Origin: a virus
Virus record (IMG/VR): IMGVR_UViG_3300028840_005657
Location: 1-34,107 of that record
DNA: 34,107 nucleotides
Reading direction: 5' to 3' (one strand)
Part shown: one piece after another, positions 1-5,678 of the stretch
Position numbering within the stretch: the first letter of the stretch is position 1
Layout: every line of letters starts with the position of its first letter
Notes under the pieces: generated by a model
Told to the model about the DNA's origin: nothing
Database searches by the model: none
The model's input: only the letters and a program-made list of their open reading frames with translations
Translations under genes and position numbers: made by a program

Positions 1-660
1 AAGTTTAGGTTTTTTTTCTGAATGTATCCAGCCAATATCGGGTTTGGTTTGAACCGCTAAATCATGTACGGTTTTTAATTCAGTTCCGATATTCCAAACA
101 CCTGTTCTTTGTTCATTAATTAAATCAATAATCTGACCAGCAATTACATCAACATAATCAAAGTTTCCCCAAACATTCCCAAACGCCTTTTCATAAGGGA
201 ATGGTTTGGGTTTGAAACTGCATCTGACCAATAAATATTCATTCATTAATTGCACATAGGCATCTGAAATCAATTTTGTGTATGCATACCATGTGTTTTG
301 GTGAACGGGAACATCTGTTTCTTTTGCCGACCCCCCTTGGGTATTGGCATAGACGTAATCCGTTGATACATGGACTAATTGGATATCTCGGCAGTCGCAA
401 AAATCTGCAAGATTTACGACAAATTCATAGTTTATTCTCCAATGTTTTCCTCTTTCTTTTGAATAAGTGTCTGTCCAACCAATACAATTTACAATAATGT
501 CGGGTTCAATGTCATCAATCATTGGAAGCATTCCTTCAAAATCAAAGACAACATCAATTCCGTCTTTATCCATTGAGAGATATTCCCAACCACTTTGTTT
601 AATAATCTCTGAACCCAGAAGTCCATCACCTAAAACTAATACATTTGGATATTCGTTCAT
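1..660 (-). CDS. RmlD-like dTDP-4-dehydrorhamnose reductase / SDR (3' part outside window)
   Basis: Reads from ATG at 660 to the window edge without a stop (220 codons). The N-terminus has an NAD(P)-binding glycine motif (GDGLLG, residues 11-16), then PDIIVNCIG, then HVSTDYVY (about 97-104) and the catalytic YxxxK as YAYTK (125-129). This order is that of RmlD/RfbD-type extended short-chain dehydrogenases, which reduce dTDP-4-keto-rhamnose to dTDP-rhamnose. In a phage it may modify a sugar for the virion, DNA or host surface; that role is inference. It is preceded by a host-type -7 box and lies just downstream of the tRNA-Glu, so it may share the tRNA transcript. Other sugar-nucleotide SDRs cannot be excluded. 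Confidence 0.8.
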   Translation of the reverse strand, partial: MNEYPNVLVLGDGLLGSEIIKQSGWEYLSMDKDGIDVVFDFEGMLPMIDDIEPDIIVNCIGWTDTYSKERGKHWRINYEFVVNLADFCDCRDIQLVHVSTDYVYANTQGGSAKETDVPVHQNTWYAYTKLISDAYVQLMNEYLLVRCSFKPKPFPYEKAFGNVWGNFDYVDVIAGQIIDLINEQRTGVWNIGTELKTVHDLAVQTKPDIGWIHSEKKPKL

Positions 661-678
661 AACGTAAAATATTTTATA

Positions 679-686
679 CAAATATA
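679..686 (-). promoter_or_regulatory. Bacteroidota-type -7 box before the RmlD-like gene
   Basis: Minus strand reads TATATTTG, matching TAnnTTTG, about 18 nt before the ATG at 660. No good TTTG is present 19-21 nt upstream, so this is weaker than the two array promoters. Confidence 0.45.
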
Positions 687-718
687 GCAATTTTTGTAAA
701 ATATCCTATACATTTTTG

Positions 719-790
719 CATTCGGACGGGGAATCGAACCCCGATTGCTGGGATGAAAACCCAGATTCCTAACCGTTAGAAGACCCGAAC
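719..790 (-). tRNA. tRNA-Glu (anticodon UUC)
   Basis: Full cloverleaf: acceptor GTTCGGG/TCCGAAT with G-U end pairs, anticodon arm CTGGG-TTTTCAT-CCCAG (UUC), T arm CGGGG-TTCGATT-CCCCG, discriminator G. It is the last tRNA of array 1. CCA is not encoded. Confidence 0.92.
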
Positions 791-931
791 ATCTAAAGCG
801 GTGGAAAGGGAGTGTATGCCCTATTACATGAGCGTCTCTTGCCCAAAACCACTCTAAACCGATGGACTTAACCATTACTATCTCACGACATTTCGGCTTC
901 GCTTTGTCTGGTTTAACCAGACGACCAATTG
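791..931 (-). other. Spacer between Glu tRNAs, no gene recognised
   Basis: 141 nt without a T-arm signature. It contains the short hairpin GTCTGG-TTTAA-CCAGAC (about 905-921), the first of three similar TTTGTCTGG hairpins in this array. It may be a processing spacer or an unrecognised structured RNA. Confidence 0.3.
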
Positions 932-1022
932 TACTGCGTAGGGGATTCGAACCCCTGATGCCCATCATTTAGGACATATCAGGTTGAAAGCCTGACGACA
1001 TAAACCGCTCGTCCAACGCAGC
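932..1022 (-). tRNA. Class II (long variable arm) tRNA with Glu anticodon UUC
   Basis: Acceptor GCTGCGT/ACGCAGT, D stem GAC/GTC with loop GAGCGGTTTAT, anticodon arm TCAGG-CTTTCAA-CCTGA (UUC at positions 34-36), variable arm ATGTCC/GGGCAT (6 bp, 8-nt loop), T arm AGGGG-TTCGAAT-CCCCT, discriminator A. Long variable arms normally mark Ser, Leu or Tyr tRNAs, none of which has a UUC anticodon. All stems are intact, so it is not obviously a pseudogene. Which amino acid it carries cannot be told from sequence. Confidence 0.8.
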
Positions 1023-1023
1023 A

Positions 1024-1170
1024 TTTGTCTGGAGATTCCAGACGATTAGTACCAATAAAGTATCATTTATGACACTTTTTACTGTTATAACGGTAATTTG
1101 TCTGGAAAAACCAGATAAGTTGGTACAAAAGTATCATTTATGACACTTTTTACTGTTATAACGGTAATTT
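1024..1170. repeat. Tandem duplication of a ~71-bp hairpin-containing unit
   Basis: Two units. Each starts with a TTTGTCTGG...CCAGA hairpin and continues through an identical 43-nt stretch (1057-1099 and 1128-1170, period 71) that contains the imperfect inverted repeat GTATCATTTATGACAC. The copies are identical over 43 nt while the hairpin loops differ. This looks like a recent duplication inside the tRNA array. Confidence 0.8.
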
Positions 1171-1176
1171 TTAAAG

Positions 1177-1316
1177 AAATGCTCTGTCACTTGTTACGGA
1201 TGATGGCTTTTTCATGCCACAGTTACCTGCCGATGAAGGTCAGGCGTGTTTATTACACCAACCCGTGTATCCTCTTACCCAATACCCTCTAAGTATTGAC
1301 CGACAACAGAGCATTT
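1177..1316 (-). ncRNA. Putative ~140-nt structured RNA inside tRNA array 1
   Basis: The ends form a perfect 11-bp stem (AAATGCTCTGT at 1177-1187 with ACAGAGCATTT at 1306-1316) enclosing 118 nt. Inner helices visible on the minus strand are AATAC-TTAGAGG-GTATT, a CCTG...CAGG helix and TGGC...GCCA. There is no T-loop consensus, so it is not a normal tRNA. T4 encodes stable non-tRNA species in its tRNA cluster; this may be an analogue (inference). Strand is assumed from the neighbouring tRNAs. Confidence 0.5.
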
Positions 1317-1319
1317 TTG

Positions 1320-1481
1320 CGGTTTATGATGGAATCGAACCACCTTCACCCCTTTGCACGGGGCATACTAAGAATACCACATATGAACTCTTAAGTAGTA
1401 TGCATCCTCTCAAAAATCCACTCTTTGGTATCCCGTGTTTCTACTCTGCGCATGTAGAATCACCCATTGTACTAATAAACC
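1320..1481 (-). ncRNA. 162-nt tRNA-like RNA with intact acceptor and T arm but expanded centre
   Basis: The 5' end GGTTTAT pairs with the 3' end ATAAACC (7 bp), followed by discriminator G. The T arm is GGTGG-TTCGATT-CCATC. Between them a D-arm-like segment (GTA...TAC) and about 100 nt replace the normal anticodon region. That part folds into TTCTAC/GTAGAA and CACGGG/CCCGTG enclosing GCATACTA/TAGTATGC. It could be a tRNA with a large insertion, a tRNA-mimic RNA or a decayed tRNA pair. It is 4 nt from the next RNA at 1316. Confidence 0.55.
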
Positions 1482-1486
1482 ATTTG

Positions 1487-1564
1487 CCGTCCCAGAGAGA
1501 TTCGAACTCTCGTTTTAGAAGAGTGACAGTCTAATTCCCGCACGCCAGTCGAGCACATGAGACG
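1487..1564 (-). tRNA. Atypical tRNA-Asp-like (anticodon GUC)
   Basis: Acceptor CGTCTCA/TGGGACG and T arm GAGAG-TTCGAAT-CTCTC are good, and the anticodon loop is CTGTCAC (GUC). The anticodon stem keeps only AGA/TCT before mismatches, or TTAGA/TCTAA with an enlarged loop. The D region is about 4 nt longer than normal. It is a second Asp-type unit next to the canonical tRNA-Asp, either degenerate or structurally divergent. Confidence 0.6.
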
Positions 1565-1573
1565 GTATATTGT

Positions 1574-1630
1574 GGGGGTAGACCCGATTATCTACCCCCG
1601 TTTATGAATGAGCGACCTCGATATCGCTCA
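1574..1630. other. Two perfect spacer hairpins between Asp tRNAs
   Basis: GGGGGTAGA/TCTACCCCC (1574-1582 with 1591-1599, 9 bp) and TGAGCGA/TCGCTCA (1609-1615 with 1624-1630, 7 bp). Both have 8-nt loops. They may direct processing of the tRNA precursor. Confidence 0.6.
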
Positions 1631-1637
1631 CCAAAGG

Positions 1638-1711
1638 CGGTGCTGAAGGGACTCGAACCCTCGACCTCTGCCGTGACAGGGCAGCATTCTAACCAACTGA
1701 ACTACAGCACC
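1638..1711 (-). tRNA. tRNA-Asp (anticodon GUC)
   Basis: Canonical cloverleaf: acceptor GGTGCTG/CAGCACC, D arm with GGTTAGAAT, anticodon arm CTGCC-CTGTCAC-GGCAG, T arm GAGGG-TTCGAGT-CCCTT, discriminator G. First tRNA of array 1, about 30 nt after the attenuator-like terminator. Confidence 0.95.
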
Positions 1712-1741
1712 AGTTTCCAATACGTCAATGAACTATATAAC

Positions 1742-1773
1742 AAAAAAAACCCGACTCTTTCGAAGTCGGGTTT
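1742..1773 (-). terminator. Intrinsic terminator / attenuator before tRNA array 1
   Basis: Minus strand: AAACCCGACT-TCGAAAG-AGTCGGGTTT (10-bp stem at 1747-1773) followed by an 8-U tract, then tRNA-Asp about 30 nt later. The 5' arm (AACCCGACTT, 1763-1772) can instead pair over 10 bp with AAGTCGGGTT at 1818-1827 in the leader ORF. That gives mutually exclusive terminator and antiterminator forms. Confidence 0.8.
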
Positions 1774-1795
1774 CTGTTTCTTTCAGGTATATTTG

Positions 1796-1903
1796 TTATC
1801 CTATACCATTATCAGCGAACCCGACTTTACGTACCTCTTCCGCATCATCCACCCATAATAGGGCAACGAGCATCAGTGATAATATGTTCATCAAATTTTT
1901 CAT
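1796..1903 (-). CDS. Leader peptide (35 aa) of tRNA array 1
   Basis: ATG at 1903 to TAA at 1796. It starts MKNLMN like the leader of array 2, continues hydrophobic, then has VDDAEEV at residues 18-24, i.e. Asp-Asp and Glu-Glu, the amino acids of the recognisable tRNAs downstream. Codons 26-29 contain the segment that can pair with the terminator 5' arm. It lies about 50 nt after a host-type promoter and ends 23 nt before the terminator. It could be a small secreted or membrane peptide, but position and pairing favour a regulatory leader. The Asp/Glu bias alone would be weak evidence. Confidence 0.6.
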   Translation of the reverse strand: MKNLMNILSLMLVALLWVDDAEEVRKVGFADNGIG

Positions 1904-1958
1904 CGGTTTCGTTGTTTTAAAAATTATTAAATTATGTTTCTCTCTCCTAAATACGATG

Positions 1959-1989
1959 CAAAGGTATAAAATGTTACAATAAATCCAAA
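1959..1989 (-). promoter_or_regulatory. Host sigma-type promoter of tRNA array 1
   Basis: Minus strand TTTG (1989-1986), 19 nt, TACCTTTG (1966-1959): an exact match to the Bacteroidota primary-sigma consensus TTTG-N19-TAnnTTTG. It lies upstream of the leader peptide. Confidence 0.8.
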
Positions 1990-2011
1990 CTTTTTTTAAA
2001 AAAATGTGAAA

Positions 2012-3286
2012 TTATTGTTGATTTTGTGCTATCCACTGCTTTAATTCGGTAGCAATGTCTTGCCAATTAGTACAATACCACTTAGCACCACCATCAATTG
2101 CTATCTCATTACTATTCAGTGATGAAGGTCGCCCCATGTATCCATCTACAAGGGTTTCGACATACCAAGAACCGGGCGTGTCTTCAATCGACAACACAAG
2201 TCCATTAAATCTGTCGTCTCCAAGGTCTTTACCTTGTATGATATGGACTGGATGTTCATATACTTTCTCGCCACGGTCACGATAATTTAGTTCTTCGGTT
2301 TGAGCCTTGGTATTGAAAGTGTAAACGATTTCTTTGCCCTTATCCTGTGCTTCAACCATTTCATCGGGTGCAGCACCAGCATTTTTATTGATGCTGTCGC
2401 CCATGTCTTGATAAAGTGCGTCACTAATTCCTTTTAATACACCCTCATAGAATTCCAATGCGCCTTCTGCACCATTTGCCCATACATCCTCGCCACCTGC
2501 ATGATTAATTAAGGTCATTACGTCTTTATATATGTTATGACCAACAGACATTGCATCTGCACCTTCAGCAAGTGTTGCGTTTTTCTCACGTTTAACCAGT
2601 AACCTGAATAATGTGTCAATAACATCATAATCTTCCTGATTAAATAAATCATCAATTGTTTGTTTTAGTTTTTCTGCTTTGCTTCTATATTCTTCAGGTG
2701 CTGGATATTCAATACTTTCTTCCACACCTTCGTCTTCGATACCCTTTTTAAATCGTTTAGCCAATGCCTTGCGTCTTGGAGTGCAAGTGTCTTTCGTCAT
2801 TGGTGTGCAATATCCTTTATGTTCGGGGTCTACGGCTTTCTGAATCCATTTATCATCTTTTTCATTCATCGACATTCCCATCCATTGTGATTTATCTGCT
2901 TCTGGTTCGTCTTGAACGCCACCACCGAACTTATCAACGAGTTCCTGATACATCATTGTAGCGGTTTCACTTTCATCGTCCTCGATGCTTTTGTGCATCG
3001 GTCCGGGTCTGTAATCCGAAGTGCTCAATGCCGAATATAGATTACTCGACTGTCCACCATGATAATCATTGGCAAACCAATAAATGGCTGCTGCAACATC
3101 AAAATCATTGGCATCGGTTTCCATTGGGTCAATTAATCCATGAAATTTTTGAGTTAAGAAATTAACCATTTCTTCTTTAGTTGGGTCGGTTACAGTATAT
3201 TCGCTCTCATTCAATCTGGGTTTGAATGTTTTGTCGAGTCTTGACATGACTTCAATAAGTCTTTGCTTACCTTTATCTTGTTTCAT
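2012..3286 (-). CDS. Putative capsid-targeted internal protein (424 aa)
   Basis: No enzymatic family recognised. Residues 1-27 (RLIEVMSRLDKTFKPRLNE core) nearly match the start of the 180-aa protein at 12011; the two then diverge. The shared segment ends in LNE, like (L/I)xE sites cut by T4 prohead proteases, so it may be a removable capsid-targeting peptide. Residues about 157-182 hold a Cys/basic segment (GYCTPMTKDTCTPRRKALA). The rest is acidic and helical. A late-promoter-like motif lies 15 nt before the ATG. Packaging in the head and injection with DNA is inference. Confidence 0.6.
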   Translation of the reverse strand: MKQDKGKQRLIEVMSRLDKTFKPRLNESEYTVTDPTKEEMVNFLTQKFHGLIDPMETDANDFDVAAAIYWFANDYHGGQSSNLYSALSTSDYRPGPMHKSIEDDESETATMMYQELVDKFGGGVQDEPEADKSQWMGMSMNEKDDKWIQKAVDPEHKGYCTPMTKDTCTPRRKALAKRFKKGIEDEGVEESIEYPAPEEYRSKAEKLKQTIDDLFNQEDYDVIDTLFRLLVKREKNATLAEGADAMSVGHNIYKDVMTLINHAGGEDVWANGAEGALEFYEGVLKGISDALYQDMGDSINKNAGAAPDEMVEAQDKGKEIVYTFNTKAQTEELNYRDRGEKVYEHPVHIIQGKDLGDDRFNGLVLSIEDTPGSWYVETLVDGYMGRPSSLNSNEIAIDGGAKWYCTNWQDIATELKQWIAQNQQ

Positions 3287-3301
3287 AAAAGAATATTTAT
3301 C

Positions 3302-3309
3302 ATAAATAC
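3302..3309 (-). promoter_or_regulatory. Late-promoter-like motif GTATTTAT
   Basis: Minus-strand GTATTTATGATAAAT, 15 nt before the ATG at 3286. Confidence 0.6.
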
Positions 3310-3369
3310 ACGGTATTTAGTTAAAAGGTTTGGCATTGTTATTGCTTTTTAATTAAAAAACACATCAAG

Positions 3370-4686
3370 ATGAAAAAAATACTTATTTTATTATTACTCA
3401 CACTATTTTCTTTTGTGCTAATTGCACAAGAAAGAGAACTCAGCGATTACGAGAAATATCGCATGGAAAAAGAGAAGGAACTCTACGGAGAACTTGAAGA
3501 AGAAGTTTTCTATATTGTAGAAGATATGCCAAAATTCAAAGGTGAAGACGCAAAAGAATTTAGATACTGGATTGCACAAAATGTAAGATATCCGAAAGAA
3601 GCTGCTGAAGCAGGTATAAGTGGAAAGGTAATTGTTTCCTTTATTGTTGATGAAACAGGAAAAGTTAGTTACGCTAAAATTGAAAAAGGTGTTGACAAGT
3701 ATCTCGATGCCGAAGCATTACGTGTTGTAACTGCATCACCCAAATGGACAGCAGGAAAACAAAGAGGGAAAGCTGTTAAGGTTCAATTCACCTTTCCAAT
3801 TAATTTCGTTCTGGATACACCAGTTGAGTCTGAAACCGTAGTAATTAATAACTATAACGACTATACTCAGCCAAATCTCCGTTTTAACTTGACTTTTGGC
3901 TACGGATACGGATATCATTATCCATATTATAGTCATTATTACGACCCTTGGTATTATGGATATGACCCTTATTACTACGGTGGATATTATGGATATAATT
4001 ATTGGTATCCATATCGTAGCCATTATTATCCATATTATGGTTGGAATTATTACTCGCCAAGGTACTATGGGTATTATAATTATGGATATTCTAAACCATA
4101 TGGACATAGATATGCCACCAGAAGCGCATTGGGTTGGAATAAAAGCTATTATAGACCATATAATAAGACCTATCGTAGTGGTTATATCAGACCCGCAACA
4201 GCGAGTAAAAAGAATGTCGTGACAAGAAGCACTGCAACAAGACAGGTAACTACGAGACCTGCAAATACGAGGTCTGCGACAACAAATACTAAAAATCGCA
4301 CGTACTCACCAAGATATGTTAAACCGAGAACCAGTACACGTGCGGAATATAATAAACCATCGACAAGAACCAGAGCAACAAGTACACAACCACGTACTCA
4401 GAGAAGTACAACAGTACGTACACAATCACGTACATCCAGAAGTACAACTTATAGCAGACCAAGTTCTACAACACGTAGTTCAAGTAGTTACACCAGACCC
4501 ACACAAAGTCGTTCACGTAGTTACAGTGCTCCGTCAAGAGCACCGTCAAGAAGTTATTCTGCTCCGTCAAGAAGTAGTTCAAGTTATAGAAGCAGCAGTC
4601 CTTCAAGAAGCAGTGGCTCTGTAAGCCGTAGTTCAGGTGGAGCAAGTCGTTCTTCAGGTGCAAGTAGAAGCGGTGGAAGGCGTTAA
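3370..4686 (+). CDS. Secreted TonB C-terminal-domain protein with Tyr-rich and Ser/Arg-rich tail
   Basis: 438 aa. Residues 1-20 are a signal peptide ending LIAQ. Residues about 48-148 form a TonB_C domain (PKF.G...FRYWIAQNVRYPKEA...GISGKVIVSFIVDETGKV...), the domain that contacts TonB-dependent outer-membrane transporters in Bacteroidota. Then come a Tyr/Gly/Pro-rich stretch (about 175-250) and a long Ser/Arg/Thr low-complexity tail to the end. No uncleaved N-terminal anchor is apparent, unlike classical TonB. It may have been acquired from the host and act in the periplasm on receptor energising or superinfection; that role is inference. It overlaps the convergent gene at 4683 by 4 nt. Confidence 0.75.
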   Translation: MKKILILLLLTLFSFVLIAQERELSDYEKYRMEKEKELYGELEEEVFYIVEDMPKFKGEDAKEFRYWIAQNVRYPKEAAEAGISGKVIVSFIVDETGKVSYAKIEKGVDKYLDAEALRVVTASPKWTAGKQRGKAVKVQFTFPINFVLDTPVESETVVINNYNDYTQPNLRFNLTFGYGYGYHYPYYSHYYDPWYYGYDPYYYGGYYGYNYWYPYRSHYYPYYGWNYYSPRYYGYYNYGYSKPYGHRYATRSALGWNKSYYRPYNKTYRSGYIRPATASKKNVVTRSTATRQVTTRPANTRSATTNTKNRTYSPRYVKPRTSTRAEYNKPSTRTRATSTQPRTQRSTTVRTQSRTSRSTTYSRPSSTTRSSSSYTRPTQSRSRSYSAPSRAPSRSYSAPSRSSSSYRSSSPSRSSGSVSRSSGGASRSSGASRSGGRR

Positions 4687-5105
4687 AATCTGATATAGGG
4701 ATTCATCTTAATGGCACTGTGCTCAAGATTATAGACTTTAAAATAGGTATCAAACAATGACTTGATATTTTTACTCCCATATGGGTTCATTGAATGTACA
4801 ATGATTTCATGTGGGAGTTTTTTATTGTTGTCGATACAGTAATCGATAAGCCACTTAGCACAATGATATCCAGTTTTCTCGTAATCTTCTCTACTGTAAT
4901 CGAAATCCTGTTCTTTATAATGTTCATCAGCAAGGTCGTGGTCAAATGCAATTATATCTGGAACGCCCTTCTTTTCAATAAGTGTGATAAAGGCATAGTA
5001 ATTCCTGACGATAATCCAATTGGGTTCGAGAAATACGGGGAGTTCCATGTAACTAAACGTAGTTTCGGGTCTCCTGACATCATCAAGGAATAGTTTATAA
5101 CTCAT
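4683..5105 (-). CDS. Cyclic-phosphate-processing receiver (cREC)-type protein
   Basis: 140 aa. Starts YKLFLDDVRRP (D8, D9, R11, P13), then IIAFDHDLAD (D55, H56, D57) and IIVHSMNPYGSKNI (H104, S105, N107). This is the pattern I associate with the cREC family (receiver-like fold, proposed to act on cyclic phosphates in RNA repair). It is the last gene of a minus-strand run of four overlapping small genes. With tRNA arrays on both sides a role in tRNA repair is attractive but is inference. Confidence 0.65.
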   Translation of the reverse strand: MSYKLFLDDVRRPETTFSYMELPVFLEPNWIIVRNYYAFITLIEKKGVPDIIAFDHDLADEHYKEQDFDYSREDYEKTGYHCAKWLIDYCIDNNKKLPHEIIVHSMNPYGSKNIKSLFDTYFKVYNLEHSAIKMNPYIRF

Positions 5106-5250
5106 CGTTTTGTTGTTTTTTAATATCGGTTTTACCGAGTCGTCTACGCTTTTTTGATGTGAATCGTTTTACCCACCAATCACCAGCGTGATATCTTCGT
5201 TCTCCGTTAATAAAGGAGTTTTCTTTGCTTCCAACTCTTGTCTTAGCCAT
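5095..5250 (-). CDS. Small basic protein (51 aa)
   Basis: ATG at 5248-5250. Starts MAKTRVGSKENSFING and has KKRRRLGK near residue 35. Strongly basic, no known family. It overlaps the gene upstream by 8 nt (ATGGCTAA) and the cREC gene downstream by 11 nt, which supports translational coupling and so a real gene. Possibly nucleic-acid binding. Confidence 0.65.
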   Translation of the reverse strand: MAKTRVGSKENSFINGERRYHAGDWWVKRFTSKKRRRLGKTDIKKQQNDEL

Positions 5251-5473
5251 TTTTTATTTTATTCCAATTTCGAATACCTTCTAAGTCTTTAACGTTTACC
5301 TTAAATCTCGGTATTGTGCCACCTTTAACCTTTTCCATTACAATAAATGTGACATCGTTTTGAAGTTGGTCAGGGTCATACATGGTTGGGGTGACGAAGG
5401 ATTCATATTTCTTTATGTCAAGTTTTTCAACACAACCTCTAAGTAATAATAGTAATTCTTCAGCATTATCCAT
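5243..5473 (-). CDS. Hypothetical protein (76 aa)
   Basis: Starts MDNAEELLLLLRGCVEKLD. Mixed alpha/beta composition with FIVMEKVKGGTIPRFKVNV; no family recognised. It begins 2 nt after the stop of the 45-aa gene and its stop overlaps the next start, so it sits inside a tight four-gene operon. Confidence 0.65.
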   Translation of the reverse strand: MDNAEELLLLLRGCVEKLDIKKYESFVTPTMYDPDQLQNDVTFIVMEKVKGGTIPRFKVNVKDLEGIRNWNKIKNG

Positions 5474-5475
5474 GA

Positions 5476-5613
5476 TTATCTCCCTTGACCACGATAGGTT
5501 TTCCTGTAATTTTTTGAAGTCTTGAGTTTGCTGTTTTTTGATTTAGCGTGAACACCTTTACGTTTCTTCCCGCCTTGTCCGATTCTTTCTGAATGTGTAC
5601 TTACTTTTGCCAT
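5476..5613 (-). CDS. Small very basic protein (45 aa)
   Basis: ATG at 5611-5613. Starts MAKVSTHSERIGQGGKKRKG and ends NYRKTYRGQGR; nearly half Lys/Arg/Ser. Similar tiny Lys/Arg-rich proteins ending in YRGQG(R/K) occur in other large phages as far as I recall; function unknown. First gene of the minus-strand operon, downstream of the bidirectional promoter region at 5642-5674. Confidence 0.65.
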   Translation of the reverse strand: MAKVSTHSERIGQGGKKRKGVHAKSKNSKLKTSKNYRKTYRGQGR

Positions 5614-5641
5614 CGATTTAAGTTTTATTATTATACGATAA

Positions 5642-5649
5642 ATAAATAG
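5642..5649 (-). promoter_or_regulatory. Late-promoter-like motif CTATTTAT
   Basis: Minus-strand ACTATTTATTTATC, 28 nt before the ATG at 5613. It is divergent from the plus-strand motif at 5667. Confidence 0.5.
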
Positions 5650-5658
5650 TATTTGTTA

Positions 5659-5666
5659 CAAAGATA
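5659..5666 (-). promoter_or_regulatory. Host-type -7 box TATCTTTG
   Basis: Minus-strand match to TAnnTTTG upstream of the small-gene operon. The -33 TTTG is not at the right spacing. Possible early promoter in addition to the late motif. Confidence 0.35.
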
Positions 5667-5674
5667 GTATTTAT
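5667..5674 (+). promoter_or_regulatory. Late-promoter-like motif GTATTTAT
   Basis: Only 4 nt before the ATG at 5679, unusually close. If it works as a promoter the mRNA would be nearly leaderless. Confidence 0.5.
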
Positions 5675-5678
5675 TTTT

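Noticed and set aside
657-968. Minus-strand ORF over tRNA-Glu and its neighbours
   Set aside because: It runs through clear tRNA cloverleaves; the translation has no protein-like features. The same holds for ORFs at 1214-1534, 1604-1858, 6725-6952 and 7073-7431.
1057-1170. CRISPR array
   Set aside because: Only two repeat copies and no cas genes; the unit contains a hairpin and lies among tRNAs.
1320-1481. Group I intron or tmRNA
   Set aside because: The insert is too short for a group I intron and no intron core is seen; a tmRNA would need a tag ORF and pseudoknots and would be much longer.
3736-4222. Long Ile/Met-rich ORFs in other frames of the TonB gene
   Set aside because: They are shadows of the Tyr-rich repeat (TAT/TAC codons read out of frame).
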